Source: Veillonella atypica KON
GTDB lineage: Bacteria > Bacillota > Negativicutes > Veillonellales > Veillonellaceae
Reading direction: 5' to 3'
Assembly: GCF_002959915.1 (NCBI RefSeq)
Contig: NZ_PPDE01000003.1
Location: 186,001-250,000, forward strand
DNA length: 64,000 nt
Positions 8,866 to 17,767 of this stretch are shown one piece after another; positions within the stretch are counted from its first letter, which is position 1; the number at the start of each line of letters is the position of its first letter. A program made the position numbers and the translations under genes. Under the pieces are notes generated by a model. It saw nothing but the letters and a program-made list of their open reading frames with translations, was not told the origin of the DNA and did no database searches.

Positions 8866-10431
8866 ATGAGCATGTTCTGTTATCAATGCGAACAATCTGC
8901 AGCACCAGGCGGCTGTACTGTACAAGGTGTATGTGGTAAAACTGCACCAGTTGCTAATTTACAAGACGAATTAACTGCTGCTTTAGTTGGTTTAGCACGC
9001 GCTTTAGACGTAAAAGGCCAAACTAAAGAAGGCGTTGACTATTTAATGCGCGGTTTGTTCATGTGTGTAACAAACGTAAACTTCTCTGAAGACCGCGTTC
9101 AAGAATTCATCGACGAAGTAAACGCTTATCATGCAAAAATCGATAGCGCAGCTCAAAACTTCGATTGGGAACAATTGTGGAAAGGTGAAGAAGATATCGT
9201 ATCCCTTCGTTCCACATTATTGTTAGGTATGCGTGGTATGGCTGCGTATGCATGGCATGCTGCACGCCTTGGTTTCCATGATCCTGAAGTTGATGCTTGG
9301 TTCATCAAAGGTATGGTAGAATTTGCTAAAGACCACAGTGCTGAAGAATGGTTGAACTTGTTGATGGAATTCGGTCAAATCAACTTGAAATGCATGGCTA
9401 TTCTTGATAAAGCTAATACTGAAACATATGGTACTCCAGTACCAACTACAGTACCTTTGACTGTAGAACCAGGTCCTTTCATCGTTGTAACTGGTCATGA
9501 CCTTCACGACTTGAATCAATTGTTGGAACAAACTGATGGTAAAGGTGTAAACATCTATACTCATGGTGAAATGTTACCTTGCCACGCTTACCCTGAATTG
9601 AAAAAACATCCTCAATTGAAAGGTAACTTCGGTACTGCATGGCAAAATCAACAAAAAGAATTCGTTGACGTTCCTGGCGCATTCTTGTTCACTACAAACT
9701 GCATTATGCCACCAAAAGAAAACTACAGAGCTAATATCTTCACTACAGATATGGTAGGTTTCGACGGCTGTGCACACGTAGAAGAAAAAGCTGATGGCAC
9801 TAAAGACTTCTCCGCTGTTATTGAACGCGCTATCGAATTGGGCGGTTACAAAGAAGCTCAAGAATTCACTGGCATCAACGGTGGTCACGAAGTAACTACT
9901 GGTTTCGGTCACGGTACAGTATTGGGTATTGCTGATAAAGTAATCGACGCTGTAAAAGCTGGCGCAATCAAACACTTCTTCTTAGTTGGTGGTTGTGACG
10001 GTGCTAAAGTAGGCCGTAACTACTACACAGAATTCGTAAAACAAACTCCAGATGATACTGTAGTATTGACATTGGCTTGCGGTAAATTCCGCTTCAACGA
10101 CCTTAACATCGGTGAAATCGGTGGTATCCCTCGTATCCTTGATATGGGTCAATGTAACGATGCTTACTCCGCTATTCAAGTAGCAGTAGCTTTGGCTGGT
10201 GCATTTGAATGTGACGTAAACGACTTGCCATTAACATTGGTATTGTCCTGGTACGAACAAAAAGCAGTATGTATCTTGTTAACATTGTTGGCATTGGGTA
10301 TCCGCAACATCTACATCGGACCTTCCTTGCCTAAATTCTTCTCCAGCAATGTATTGAACATTTTGGTAGAAAAATTCCAATTACATCCAATTACAACTCC
10401 AGAAGCTGATATGAAAGCTATCTTGGGCTAA
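8866..10431 (+). CDS. hcp: Hydroxylamine reductase / hybrid cluster protein
   Basis: Redox enzyme with a [4Fe-4S]-type cluster and a hybrid Fe-S-O cluster, linked in other bacteria to NO and hydroxylamine detoxification. The 521-residue length fits the shorter Hcp class. The N-terminal cluster cysteines are C5, C8, C17 and C23 (CYQCEQSAAPGGC-TVQGVC). Hybrid-cluster ligands can be seen in the HDLHDLNQLL, GEMLPCHAYPEL, TTNCIMP and GGCDGAK segments. A strong AGGAGG lies 5 bases from the ATG. Its codon use is like that of highly expressed genes nearby. It stands alone, with no NADH-dependent Hcr reductase beside it, and is divergent from a Crp/Fnr regulator. Confidence 0.96.
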   Translation: MSMFCYQCEQSAAPGGCTVQGVCGKTAPVANLQDELTAALVGLARALDVKGQTKEGVDYLMRGLFMCVTNVNFSEDRVQEFIDEVNAYHAKIDSAAQNFDWEQLWKGEEDIVSLRSTLLLGMRGMAAYAWHAARLGFHDPEVDAWFIKGMVEFAKDHSAEEWLNLLMEFGQINLKCMAILDKANTETYGTPVPTTVPLTVEPGPFIVVTGHDLHDLNQLLEQTDGKGVNIYTHGEMLPCHAYPELKKHPQLKGNFGTAWQNQQKEFVDVPGAFLFTTNCIMPPKENYRANIFTTDMVGFDGCAHVEEKADGTKDFSAVIERAIELGGYKEAQEFTGINGGHEVTTGFGHGTVLGIADKVIDAVKAGAIKHFFLVGGCDGAKVGRNYYTEFVKQTPDDTVVLTLACGKFRFNDLNIGEIGGIPRILDMGQCNDAYSAIQVAVALAGAFECDVNDLPLTLVLSWYEQKAVCILLTLLALGIRNIYIGPSLPKFFSSNVLNILVEKFQLHPITTPEADMKAILG

Positions 10432-10505
10432 TCGGATTAAAAACTGATAACAGCGGCCTTAATCCCCTCTCTCTTATATGATTCGGGCTGTTGCTATATA
10501 AATTA

Positions 10506-10539
10506 GGCTATGCCATCTTCGGATGGTATAGCCTTTTTT
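10506..10539 (+). terminator. hcp terminator
   Basis: A 12-bp stem (GGCTATGCCATC with its complement, one wobble pair) closed by a UUCG tetraloop and followed by TTTTTT. Confidence 0.93.
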
Positions 10540-10628
10540 GTCGTCAAAATAAATACGACATATGGGGTTGTACTATGGGGATTTGCTATTATTTTCTTGG
10601 CTGAGTTATATTAATAGTTAATTAATGG

Positions 10629-10671
10629 AATAGAGGTATGTTTGTCATAAGTGGACAAATATACCTCTATT
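10629..10671. repeat. 18-bp inverted repeat upstream of sdaAB
   Basis: Arms 10629-10646 and 10654-10671 are complementary over 18 bases except for one G-T pair, with a 7-base loop. No T-run follows on the plus strand, so it does not look like a terminator for hcp, which already has one. It ends 8 bases before the -35 box of the serine dehydratase promoter, so an operator role is possible. Confidence 0.7.
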
Positions 10672-10678
10672 GTGCATA

Positions 10679-10708
10679 TAGACAAGCCTCGATATTGATT
10701 GCTATACT
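10679..10708 (+). promoter_or_regulatory. Serine dehydratase promoter
   Basis: TAGACA (10679-10684), an 18-base spacer and TATACT (10703-10708). The predicted start point is about 45 bases before the sdaAB ATG at 10760. Confidence 0.55.
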
Positions 10709-10759
10709 ATAGATAAGAATTAGATTATATCTTTATTTATATATGCATAGAGGCTCATT

Positions 10760-11422
10760 ATGAACAGTATTTTTGATATTATCGGCCCTGTTATGATTGG
10801 CCCATCTAGTTCGCATACCGCTGGTGCAGCACGGCTTGGCAAGATGGCTCGTTGTATATTTGGGAATACGCCGAAGAAGGTTGAAATGACCTTGTATGGG
10901 TCGTTTGCAAAAACATATAAGGGGCATGGTACAGATCGTGCCTTATTAGGTGGTTTATTAGGCTTTAAAGAGGATGATAAACGCATCCGCAATGCAAAGG
11001 AACTCGCTGATGAAGCAGGTTTAGACTATACTTTCATCGAATCACCACTCGATATAGGCCATCCGAATGTAGTTAAGTTTGATTTATACGGCGACCATAA
11101 TCGTCATATGGCCGTTGTAGGTCGTTCGATTGGTGGTGGTCAAATCATGATTACCGAGGTTGATGGCAATGATATGTCCATTACGGGCGATGAATTTACC
11201 CTTGTTGTATTCCATGAGGATAGACCTGGTGCAATTTCTCTAATTAGTCAGGCCTTGAGTGAATCGGATATCAACATTGCGTCCATGCGCGTGTTTAGAA
11301 AGGGTAAATACAAGGACGCGGTTATGGTAATTACTACAGATTCCGTTGTAAACCCTATTACAGTACAATTTATGCGTGAATGCCCAGGCATCCAAGATGT
11401 GATGACCTTTGAGGCCCTATAG
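10760..11422 (+). CDS. sdaAB: L-serine dehydratase, Fe-S dependent, beta subunit
   Basis: Beta chain of the two-subunit iron-sulfur serine deaminase that turns L-serine into pyruvate and ammonia. Its 220 residues contain the GPSSSHTAG motif at 14-22, conserved in this family, and a C-terminal ACT domain (about 147-217, beginning FTLVVFHEDRPGAI) that in related enzymes binds serine or stabilises the complex. A GAGG precedes the ATG. The alpha chain follows after 9 bases, so the two are translated together. Confidence 0.95.
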   Translation: MNSIFDIIGPVMIGPSSSHTAGAARLGKMARCIFGNTPKKVEMTLYGSFAKTYKGHGTDRALLGGLLGFKEDDKRIRNAKELADEAGLDYTFIESPLDIGHPNVVKFDLYGDHNRHMAVVGRSIGGGQIMITEVDGNDMSITGDEFTLVVFHEDRPGAISLISQALSESDINIASMRVFRKGKYKDAVMVITTDSVVNPITVQFMRECPGIQDVMTFEAL

Positions 11423-11431
11423 GAGGATATG

Positions 11432-12304
11432 ATGAGTTATGAATATGAAACGATAGCTGATATTATCCGCCTTAGCGAAGAGAATAACATATCTTTTGGT
11501 GATGTGGTAATGCGCAGTGAGCTAGAACAGTATGATCGTAGTGAAAAGGAAATCGTTAAAGAAATTAAGCATCGATTAAGTATTTTTGAGGCCTCCATTC
11601 ACGATGGTATGCGTCATTTACAGCGGACTCAATCCAATATGTCTGGTGGAGATGCGGCTCGTTTAATGGAACGGAAACCATTATTCATGAGTGAAACTGC
11701 TTATAAGGCGATGTCTTATGCTATTGCGGTCAACGAAGCTAATGCGAAAATGTTCAGAATTGTGGCTTGCCCAACGGCGGGTTCTTGTGGCGTTATGCCT
11801 GGCGCCATTCAAGCCGTGGCTGAGCAATACAAACTAGATAGAGATGTCTTGGTGAAAGGATTCCTTGCCGCATCAGGCGTAGGGAATGTGGTTGCTAATC
11901 GCGCTTGTGTAGCCGGTGCGGTCGGTGGCTGTCAAGCTGAGATTGGTACAGCTGCATGTATGGCGGCAGCTGCCATTGTAGAAATGATGGGCGGTACTGC
12001 TCGTCAGGTCGGGCATGCCGTGTCATTGTGTATGAAAAATTTACTAGGTCTTGCGTGTGATCCTGTGGCAGGTCTTGTTGAGGTGCCCTGTGTGAAACGG
12101 AATGGCGTGTATGCCGTTCATGCCATTACAGCGGCTGAACTTGCTTTAGCTGGTATTGAAAGCCAAATTCCTACCGATGAGGTAATTGAGGCTATGAATA
12201 ATATTGGCCGCGCTATGCCTGCAGCTCTTCGCGAAACAAGTGATGGTGGCTTAGCCGTCACTCAAACAGGTCTTGCCATAGCGGAGAAAGTTTGTTCACT
12301 ATAA
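11432..12304 (+). CDS. sdaAA: L-serine dehydratase, Fe-S dependent, alpha subunit
   Basis: Catalytic chain carrying the oxygen-sensitive [4Fe-4S] cluster. Counted from the second of two adjacent ATGs (11432, which sits 5 bases from AGGAGG, rather than 11429 at 2 bases), it has 290 residues. Candidate cluster cysteines lie in conserved surroundings: C119 (PTAGSCGVMPG), C159/C167 (NRACVAGAVGGCQAEIG) and C209 (LGLACDPVAG). The rest is mostly helical with Gly/Ala-rich turns. It is the last gene of the operon. Pyruvate formed here can feed fermentation. Confidence 0.95.
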   Translation: MSYEYETIADIIRLSEENNISFGDVVMRSELEQYDRSEKEIVKEIKHRLSIFEASIHDGMRHLQRTQSNMSGGDAARLMERKPLFMSETAYKAMSYAIAVNEANAKMFRIVACPTAGSCGVMPGAIQAVAEQYKLDRDVLVKGFLAASGVGNVVANRACVAGAVGGCQAEIGTAACMAAAAIVEMMGGTARQVGHAVSLCMKNLLGLACDPVAGLVEVPCVKRNGVYAVHAITAAELALAGIESQIPTDEVIEAMNNIGRAMPAALRETSDGGLAVTQTGLAIAEKVCSL

Positions 12305-12317
12305 TTACATATATACA

Positions 12318-12376
12318 AAAGGTTCACTATTATGAGCATAATCTGCAATGTGCTTATAGTATGTGAGCCTTTTTTC
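12318..12376 (+). terminator. Serine dehydratase operon terminator
   Basis: A long imperfect stem: AAAGG-TTCAC and an inner TATTATGAGCA-like arm pair with TGCTTATAGTA and GTGAG-CCTTT, followed by a T-run at 12370-12375. Confidence 0.8.
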
Positions 12377-12428
12377 ATAACCCTATTTGTAGTACAATAA
12401 AAAGATAAATAGAAGGGAGGGTAGATGT

Positions 12429-13841
12429 ATGGAACAAGCTATACGTTTGCTGACAATTTTAGAAGAAGCGGGCTTTGAGGCTTTCATTATTGGCGGCGCT
12501 GTGCGAGATATGCTCATGCATGTAAAGCCACACGATTTTGATATCGTTACATCTGCCCGACCTGAACAGGTCATCTCTGTTTTAGGTGATGCGAATATTG
12601 AAACCACAGGCATCATAGGTAAGTCCTTCGGTGTGGTAGTGGCCATTGTAGATGGAAAACATTATGAAGTGGCTACGTATCGTAAGGAACGATATGGAGC
12701 AGATAGCCATCGCCCTGAAGAAGTCATCTATGCAGATACGCTCGAAGAAGATGTAAAACGTCGCGATTTTACCGTTAATGGTATGGCAATCAATCGCTAT
12801 AAAGAGGTTATCGACCTAGTCGGTGGACGCCGAGATATTAAGCATAAGGTTTTGCGTACCATCGGGAATCCAACAGAACGGTTCCAAGAGGATGCACTGC
12901 GATTATTTAGAGCTTGCCGATTCGTTGCAAAACTCGATTTTCTTCCTGATAAGGCCTTATTAGCGGCTATGCCTAAAGCGTTTCATCGTGTATCGGGGCT
13001 TTCACTAGAACGAGTGCGCAATGAATTAGACCGGTTATTATTGGAACCAGCAGTTGCAAAAGGGCTAGATGTACTCGTCCAATCGCGCTTGGCAGAATGT
13101 TCGTGCCGCGTCGTTGAAAATGGGGCAATTAAAGAGGTTCCTATATTGCCAGAGCTATATCATTTGGTGGGATTGCCTCAAGAAAAGGCGTTTCACGAAT
13201 TTGATGGATGGTATCATACATTGGCTGTCGTTTCAGAAACGGAACCTGATTTAACCCTTCGTTGGGGCGCCCTATTACATGATGTGGCAAAGGGAATGCC
13301 TACCATTAGGCAAGTTATCAATGGACGCTACACCGACCGAGGCCATGATAATCTAGGCGCAGAGATGGCCTATGACCTATTGATTCGTCTCGGCTATAAT
13401 AAGAAATTTGCTAGTCGCGTTTCGTGGATTGTTAAAAATCACATGCGCTTTCATTTCTTCGTGCAAAATGAAGAGGCAGATGAGAAAAAATGGATGCGCA
13501 AGGAAATTCGAAGTGGCGAGTTTAGAGATAGTCAAAGTATGCGGGAAGCATGGTTGCAATTGGCGAAGGTTTGTGCGGCCGATGTCCTTGGTTGTGGTAA
13601 GCCATATTCCGTTACTGATGGTACATTGGCGTTCGGGGAATGCATGGCTGATTTAAGCCTAGAAATGCCTGTACATACTAAAGATTTGAACTATGACAAC
13701 CGCGTTCTAGAAGCCTGTGGCGATAATGTGGCGAAAGGGTTACAATATTTGATGCAACAGGTGCAAAATGGTGTCGTTAACAATACACCGGATGATTTAT
13801 ATGAAGCGCTTATCCATAAGTTGCAGAGGTCATCGAAGTAA
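12429..13841 (+). CDS. cca: CCA tRNA nucleotidyltransferase / poly(A) polymerase family with HD domain
   Basis: Class II nucleotidyltransferase that adds or repairs the CCA end of tRNAs, or a related poly(A) polymerase. The 470-residue protein begins with the catalytic head: GGAVRD at 22-27, the metal-binding DFD at 36-38, RRDFTVNGMA at 111-120 and the nucleotide-selecting ERFQEDALRLFRACRF helix at 150-165. A C-terminal HD phosphohydrolase domain follows, with H284-D285 in LLHDVAKG. All tRNAs in this window encode CCA, so repair rather than first synthesis may be the main task. GGGAGGG precedes the ATG; a PBP gene follows after 21 bases. Confidence 0.92.
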   Translation: MEQAIRLLTILEEAGFEAFIIGGAVRDMLMHVKPHDFDIVTSARPEQVISVLGDANIETTGIIGKSFGVVVAIVDGKHYEVATYRKERYGADSHRPEEVIYADTLEEDVKRRDFTVNGMAINRYKEVIDLVGGRRDIKHKVLRTIGNPTERFQEDALRLFRACRFVAKLDFLPDKALLAAMPKAFHRVSGLSLERVRNELDRLLLEPAVAKGLDVLVQSRLAECSCRVVENGAIKEVPILPELYHLVGLPQEKAFHEFDGWYHTLAVVSETEPDLTLRWGALLHDVAKGMPTIRQVINGRYTDRGHDNLGAEMAYDLLIRLGYNKKFASRVSWIVKNHMRFHFFVQNEEADEKKWMRKEIRSGEFRDSQSMREAWLQLAKVCAADVLGCGKPYSVTDGTLAFGECMADLSLEMPVHTKDLNYDNRVLEACGDNVAKGLQYLMQQVQNGVVNNTPDDLYEALIHKLQRSSK

Positions 13842-13862
13842 TATATTGAGTGGGAGACCATA

Positions 13863-15812
13863 ATGAATATTTCAGGGAATGATAATAAGCGAATTGAATA
13901 TACGGTACGCGTATTACTGTGTATTGCTGTCGTATTAGTGGGGCGCTTATTCTTTTTACAAATAATAGATAAGTCTGATTTGCAGGCGAAGAACTTGAGC
14001 CAAGTGCAAGTGGATAGAAAATTACAATCTCCGCGCGGTACGATTTATGACCGCAATGGAAGACCATTGGCTATGAGTGTGGTTACAAAATCCCTATATG
14101 CGGATCCTAAGATGATTAAGCAATCGCCTAGTGAAGTTGCTGAACTTATAGCGCCATATGTGACGATGTCAAAAGAGGACATTGTGAAATCATTACAAGA
14201 GGATACTGCGTTCGTATGGATTGACCGTATGATGGAACCAGAAAAGTCGAAAGCGGTAGCCCAATTGATTGAGGATAAAAATTTAGAAGGTCTTAATTTT
14301 GTAGAAGAGTCTAAACGATATTATCCTAATGGTAATTTGGCCGCACAAGTGCTCGGCTTTGTCGGTACCGATGATAAAGGCCTTGATGGTCTTGAAATGG
14401 TGCTAGATGATGAATTGAAGGGCGGTATCCAAAAGGAACTAGTTGCAACAGATAGAAAGGGGAATGCCATCTTTGGCTCCGTACTATCTAAATATTTACC
14501 TGATAAGGGTAAGAGTGTGACACTAACGATTGATGCAAGTATTCAATTTATAGCAGAACGTGCTCTCGATAAAGCCATGGAAGATACAGGCGCTAAACAT
14601 GCTAGCGTTATTGTTATGGATCCTAAAACGGGTGAAATCTTGGCGATGGCGAACCGCCCAACCTATGACCCAAATCATTATAGTCAAGGTTCAGAGGAAG
14701 ATTTTAAGAATATTGCAGTAACAAATTTGTATGAACCAGGTTCTACATTTAAGCCGATTATTGCATCTGCTGCATTGGCATCAGGTAAATGGAAACTAGA
14801 CCAAGTGTATAACGACAAAGGTTCCTTTGTGGCCAATGGACATGTTATGCAAAACTGGAATGGTGAAGGCTATGGTCCTGTTCGATTGATCGATATTTTG
14901 AAGTTCTCCATCAATACAGGTATGGCAGAAATTGGTACCACTACAGGCGCGGATATATTATCTAAATATGTTCGTAACTATAGATTTGGTTCTAAAACAG
15001 GTATTGAATTGCCTGGTGAAGGTGATGGTATCTTATATAATCCTGATGATATGAGTAAGCTTGATGTAGCAACCATGTCCATCGGTCAAGGTATTGCGGT
15101 AACACCATTGCAAATGGTCCGTGCTTTTGGCGCTATAGCTAATGGTGGTAGCATGATGAAACCACATATTGTTAAATCTTACAGCAATATAAAAGGCGAG
15201 GTAACTAGTACTACTGACCCTGAAGTTGTGGGGCAACCAATACCAGAAGAAACGGCTAAAACGATTGCGGATATTCTTGAAAAAGAAGTATCTGAAGGTG
15301 GCGGTACTAAAGCGATGGTTGAAGGCTATCACTTTGGAGGCAAAACAGGGACTGCTGAAAAGTTAGACACCAAAAATGGCGGCTATTTAGCAGGACGTTA
15401 TATCGCATCCTTTATAGGCTTTGGTCCGGTAGAAGATCCTAAATTTGTTGTTCTTGTTGCCATCGATGATCCTAAAAAAGGTTCTATCTATGGTGGTCAA
15501 ATTGCGGCCCCAGTATTTAAGAATATCGTGTCTCAATTAGTGCGGTATTACCAAATGTCACCTTCCGTTAAGGATGGCGCTACTGTAGCGGCTGTACCAG
15601 CGGCCAAACTTCCAGCAGTAAAACCTAATGGTGATGGCAATGTAGTATTGCCAGACTTTAGAGGCTATACATTTGGAGAGGTACGTGATTGGTTGCATAC
15701 TGCGGGTTTATACTTTAAACCAGATGGTACTGGTAAGGCGATTTCACAGGAACAATTACCGGGAACCGTAGTATCTCCTGGTACACCTATTGTGGTTCAA
15801 TTTAGTCATTAG
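13863..15812 (+). CDS. Class B penicillin-binding protein with PASTA domain (FtsI/SpoVD-like)
   Basis: Peptidoglycan transpeptidase that cross-links cell-wall stem peptides on the outer side of the cytoplasmic membrane. The 649 residues contain an N-terminal membrane anchor (about 15-36), a dimerisation domain with RGTIYDRNGRPLA (58-70), and a transpeptidase domain with all active-site motifs: STFK (S294), SIN (349-351) and KTG (494-496). One C-terminal PASTA repeat lies at about 587-649. SpoVD, FtsI and PBP2 share this build; division or sporulation-type septal synthesis is more likely than elongation because of the PASTA domain, but this is inference. It ends at a terminator. Confidence 0.93.
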   Translation: MNISGNDNKRIEYTVRVLLCIAVVLVGRLFFLQIIDKSDLQAKNLSQVQVDRKLQSPRGTIYDRNGRPLAMSVVTKSLYADPKMIKQSPSEVAELIAPYVTMSKEDIVKSLQEDTAFVWIDRMMEPEKSKAVAQLIEDKNLEGLNFVEESKRYYPNGNLAAQVLGFVGTDDKGLDGLEMVLDDELKGGIQKELVATDRKGNAIFGSVLSKYLPDKGKSVTLTIDASIQFIAERALDKAMEDTGAKHASVIVMDPKTGEILAMANRPTYDPNHYSQGSEEDFKNIAVTNLYEPGSTFKPIIASAALASGKWKLDQVYNDKGSFVANGHVMQNWNGEGYGPVRLIDILKFSINTGMAEIGTTTGADILSKYVRNYRFGSKTGIELPGEGDGILYNPDDMSKLDVATMSIGQGIAVTPLQMVRAFGAIANGGSMMKPHIVKSYSNIKGEVTSTTDPEVVGQPIPEETAKTIADILEKEVSEGGGTKAMVEGYHFGGKTGTAEKLDTKNGGYLAGRYIASFIGFGPVEDPKFVVLVAIDDPKKGSIYGGQIAAPVFKNIVSQLVRYYQMSPSVKDGATVAAVPAAKLPAVKPNGDGNVVLPDFRGYTFGEVRDWLHTAGLYFKPDGTGKAISQEQLPGTVVSPGTPIVVQFSH

Positions 15813-15872
15813 TCGCAGGATAGGTAACTGCAACTATAGACAAAACGTTATATAATAGAATAAGAGAAAACT

Positions 15873-15898
15873 AAAGGTGCCTCTATAGGCACCTTTTT
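15873..15898 (+). terminator. Terminator after the PBP gene
   Basis: AAAGGTGCC-TCTATA-GGCACCTTT is a perfect 9-bp stem followed by T's. Confidence 0.92.
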
Positions 15899-15947
15899 AC
15901 ATGAATTTATATGAAGTTTATCCTTGAGATAATGAATGGAGATATAC

Positions 15948-16790
15948 ATGATAGAATTACGTGGTAAAGCGGTGGCTGATGCACATAAAGCGATTTTACA
16001 AGAGAAGATGATTGGTCTAGAGTCCGGTACAATTACAATGGCTGTATTGCTCGTTGGTGATGATCATGGCGCTAACATGTACGCGGACTTCATGGAGAAA
16101 ACGGCCAAAAATTTTGGCTATGGTTTCGTGCGTAAGCAACTACCAAGTACAGCTACGCATCAAGAGGTATACGATGCATTGATGGCTTTGAATAATGATG
16201 ATGCGGTGCATGGCATATTGCCACTCATGCCGATGCCAAAACAAATTGATACAGAGCAATTAATCGATGCATTGAATCCTAAGAAGGACATCGATGGTCT
16301 TACTACCTATAACATCGGTCTTGTTACAGCTGGTAAAGGTGGTTTTGCACCTTGTACTGCGAAGGCATGCCTAGCAATCTTGGATCATTATGGTATTCCT
16401 TTAGAAGGTAAACATGTGGTCGTTGTTGGTCGTAGTCAAGTGATTGGCAAACCGGTAGCGTTGATGGTGCTTGAACGTCATGCTACGGTTTCTATTTGCC
16501 ATTCTCGTACAGCTGACTTAGCACACCATGTACAACAAGCTGATATCGTGATTGCTGCTGCGGGCCGAGCACATATGATTACGGCCGACATGGTGAAAGC
16601 TAGCGCTGTTGTTATCGATGTAGGCATTAATGAATTAGACGGAAAAACAGTAGGGGATGTTGATTATGATGCGGTGAGCACGGTAGCTTCGGCTATCACA
16701 CCTGTACCAGGTGGTGTGGGCTCTGTTACGACTACGATGATGTTAGAAGCTGTTTATGAGGCGTACCATGCACGAAATGTCAATCGCTGA
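15948..16790 (+). CDS. folD: Methylenetetrahydrofolate dehydrogenase / cyclohydrolase
   Basis: Bifunctional enzyme of one-carbon metabolism: oxidises 5,10-methylene-THF to methenyl-THF with NADP and hydrolyses it to 10-formyl-THF. The start at 15948 (MIELRGK) gives 280 residues and is 7 bases from GGAGA; an upstream in-frame ATG at 15936 lacks such a site. Visible motifs are GVLPLMP-like HGILPLMPMP in the substrate site, PKKDIDGLT, the Rossmann loop VVVGRSQVIGKPVA and the C-terminal PGGVGSVTTTMML. The expected catalytic lysine region at YxxxK is altered: the YADFMEKTAKNFG stretch keeps Y and K. It overlaps hypA by 23 bases. Confidence 0.93.
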   Translation: MIELRGKAVADAHKAILQEKMIGLESGTITMAVLLVGDDHGANMYADFMEKTAKNFGYGFVRKQLPSTATHQEVYDALMALNNDDAVHGILPLMPMPKQIDTEQLIDALNPKKDIDGLTTYNIGLVTAGKGGFAPCTAKACLAILDHYGIPLEGKHVVVVGRSQVIGKPVALMVLERHATVSICHSRTADLAHHVQQADIVIAAAGRAHMITADMVKASAVVIDVGINELDGKTVGDVDYDAVSTVASAITPVPGGVGSVTTTMMLEAVYEAYHARNVNR

Positions 16791-17109
16791 GGGTATATTA
16801 GATATTGTCTTAGAGACCATGAAAAACAATGATGCGTCTATCGTTCATTCTGTGCAACTCGATTTGGGGTTGATGAGTGGTGTAGAACCTGATGCACTTT
16901 TATTCTGCTGGGATGCCGTTACAAAGAATACTCCGGCAGAGCATTCAAAAATCGATATTCATACGATTCCTATTAAAGGGCAATGCTTAGATTGTGATAC
17001 GATATTTGATGTACAAGATTACAAATTCATCTGTCCTCATTGTGAAAGCCATTTTGTAAATACTATAGGTGGTCGCGAATTACAAGTGACATCTATTGAT
17101 ATAGATTGA
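16768..17109 (+). CDS. hypA: Hydrogenase maturation nickel chaperone HypA
   Basis: Delivers nickel to [NiFe]-hydrogenase (and in some bacteria urease) together with HypB. The 113 residues start MHEMSIAEG, where His2 is the nickel ligand of the family, and contain a zinc site of two CxxC pairs at C73/C76 and C89/C92. The start at 16768 was chosen over an upstream in-frame ATG at 16756 because the family begins MHE. The reading frame overlaps the end of folD, which points to translational coupling. No hydrogenase structural gene is in the window. Confidence 0.95.
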   Translation: MHEMSIAEGILDIVLETMKNNDASIVHSVQLDLGLMSGVEPDALLFCWDAVTKNTPAEHSKIDIHTIPIKGQCLDCDTIFDVQDYKFICPHCESHFVNTIGGRELQVTSIDID

Positions 17110-17116
17110 GGTATAT

Positions 17117-17767
17117 ATGCAAGTAGAAGTAAAAACAAATGTGTTGGCGAAAAATGATGCCATTGCATCATCGTTACAACAAGTATTTAAAGAAAAAAAT
17201 ATATTTGTCTTTAATCTAATGGGCTCTCCAGGGGCCGGAAAGACCTCTTTGCTAGAAGCAACACTTCAAGATTTAGTTAAAGACTATAAATTAGCTGTTA
17301 TCGAAGGTGATTTATTTACATCTAAGGATGCAGAACGTATTCATGCCCTAGGTGTGCCTGTTATACAAATTAATACCGTTGGGGGTTGCCATTTAGATGC
17401 TAATATGATTCAAGATGCTATAACTGATTTAGATCTTGATGAACTCGATATGATTATTATCGAGAACGTAGGTAATCTAGTATGCCCTGCTGAGTTCGAT
17501 ATTGGTGAGGCGATGAAGGTTACCGTTTTATCTGTTACAGAAGGTGAAGATAAGCCTTTGAAATATCCTCTTATTTTTAAGGAATCAAAAGCTATATTGC
17601 TCAATAAGATTGACTTATTGCCATATGTGCCATTCGATAAAGATAAAGCCATTAAAGATATTCGTAATTTAAATCCTCAAGGCTATATATTTGAAATTAG
17701 CTGTACTGCTAAGGATGGATTGGCGCCTTGGTTAACATGGATTAGAGAACAAATGGAGAAACGTTAA
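17117..17767 (+). CDS. hypB: Hydrogenase nickel incorporation GTPase HypB
   Basis: GTPase that drives nickel insertion into [NiFe]-hydrogenase. The 216-residue protein has the P-loop GSPGAGKT at 36-43, the EGDLFTSKDAERI switch region, a metal-site GGCHLDA and the guanine-specificity NKIDLLP motif. It lacks an N-terminal CxxGCxC or His-rich nickel store, so it is the short form. It starts 7 bases after hypA with only a weak GAGG site and shares its last base with the next gene, suggesting one transcript folD-hypA-hypB-17767. Confidence 0.95.
   Translation: MQVEVKTNVLAKNDAIASSLQQVFKEKNIFVFNLMGSPGAGKTSLLEATLQDLVKDYKLAVIEGDLFTSKDAERIHALGVPVIQINTVGGCHLDANMIQDAITDLDLDELDMIIIENVGNLVCPAEFDIGEAMKVTVLSVTEGEDKPLKYPLIFKESKAILLNKIDLLPYVPFDKDKAIKDIRNLNPQGYIFEISCTAKDGLAPWLTWIREQMEKR

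Noticed and set aside
10506-10760. Riboswitch or T-box before the serine dehydratase genes
   Set aside because: The hairpin lies upstream of the predicted promoter, so it would not be in the message, and no T-box or glycine-aptamer motif was seen.
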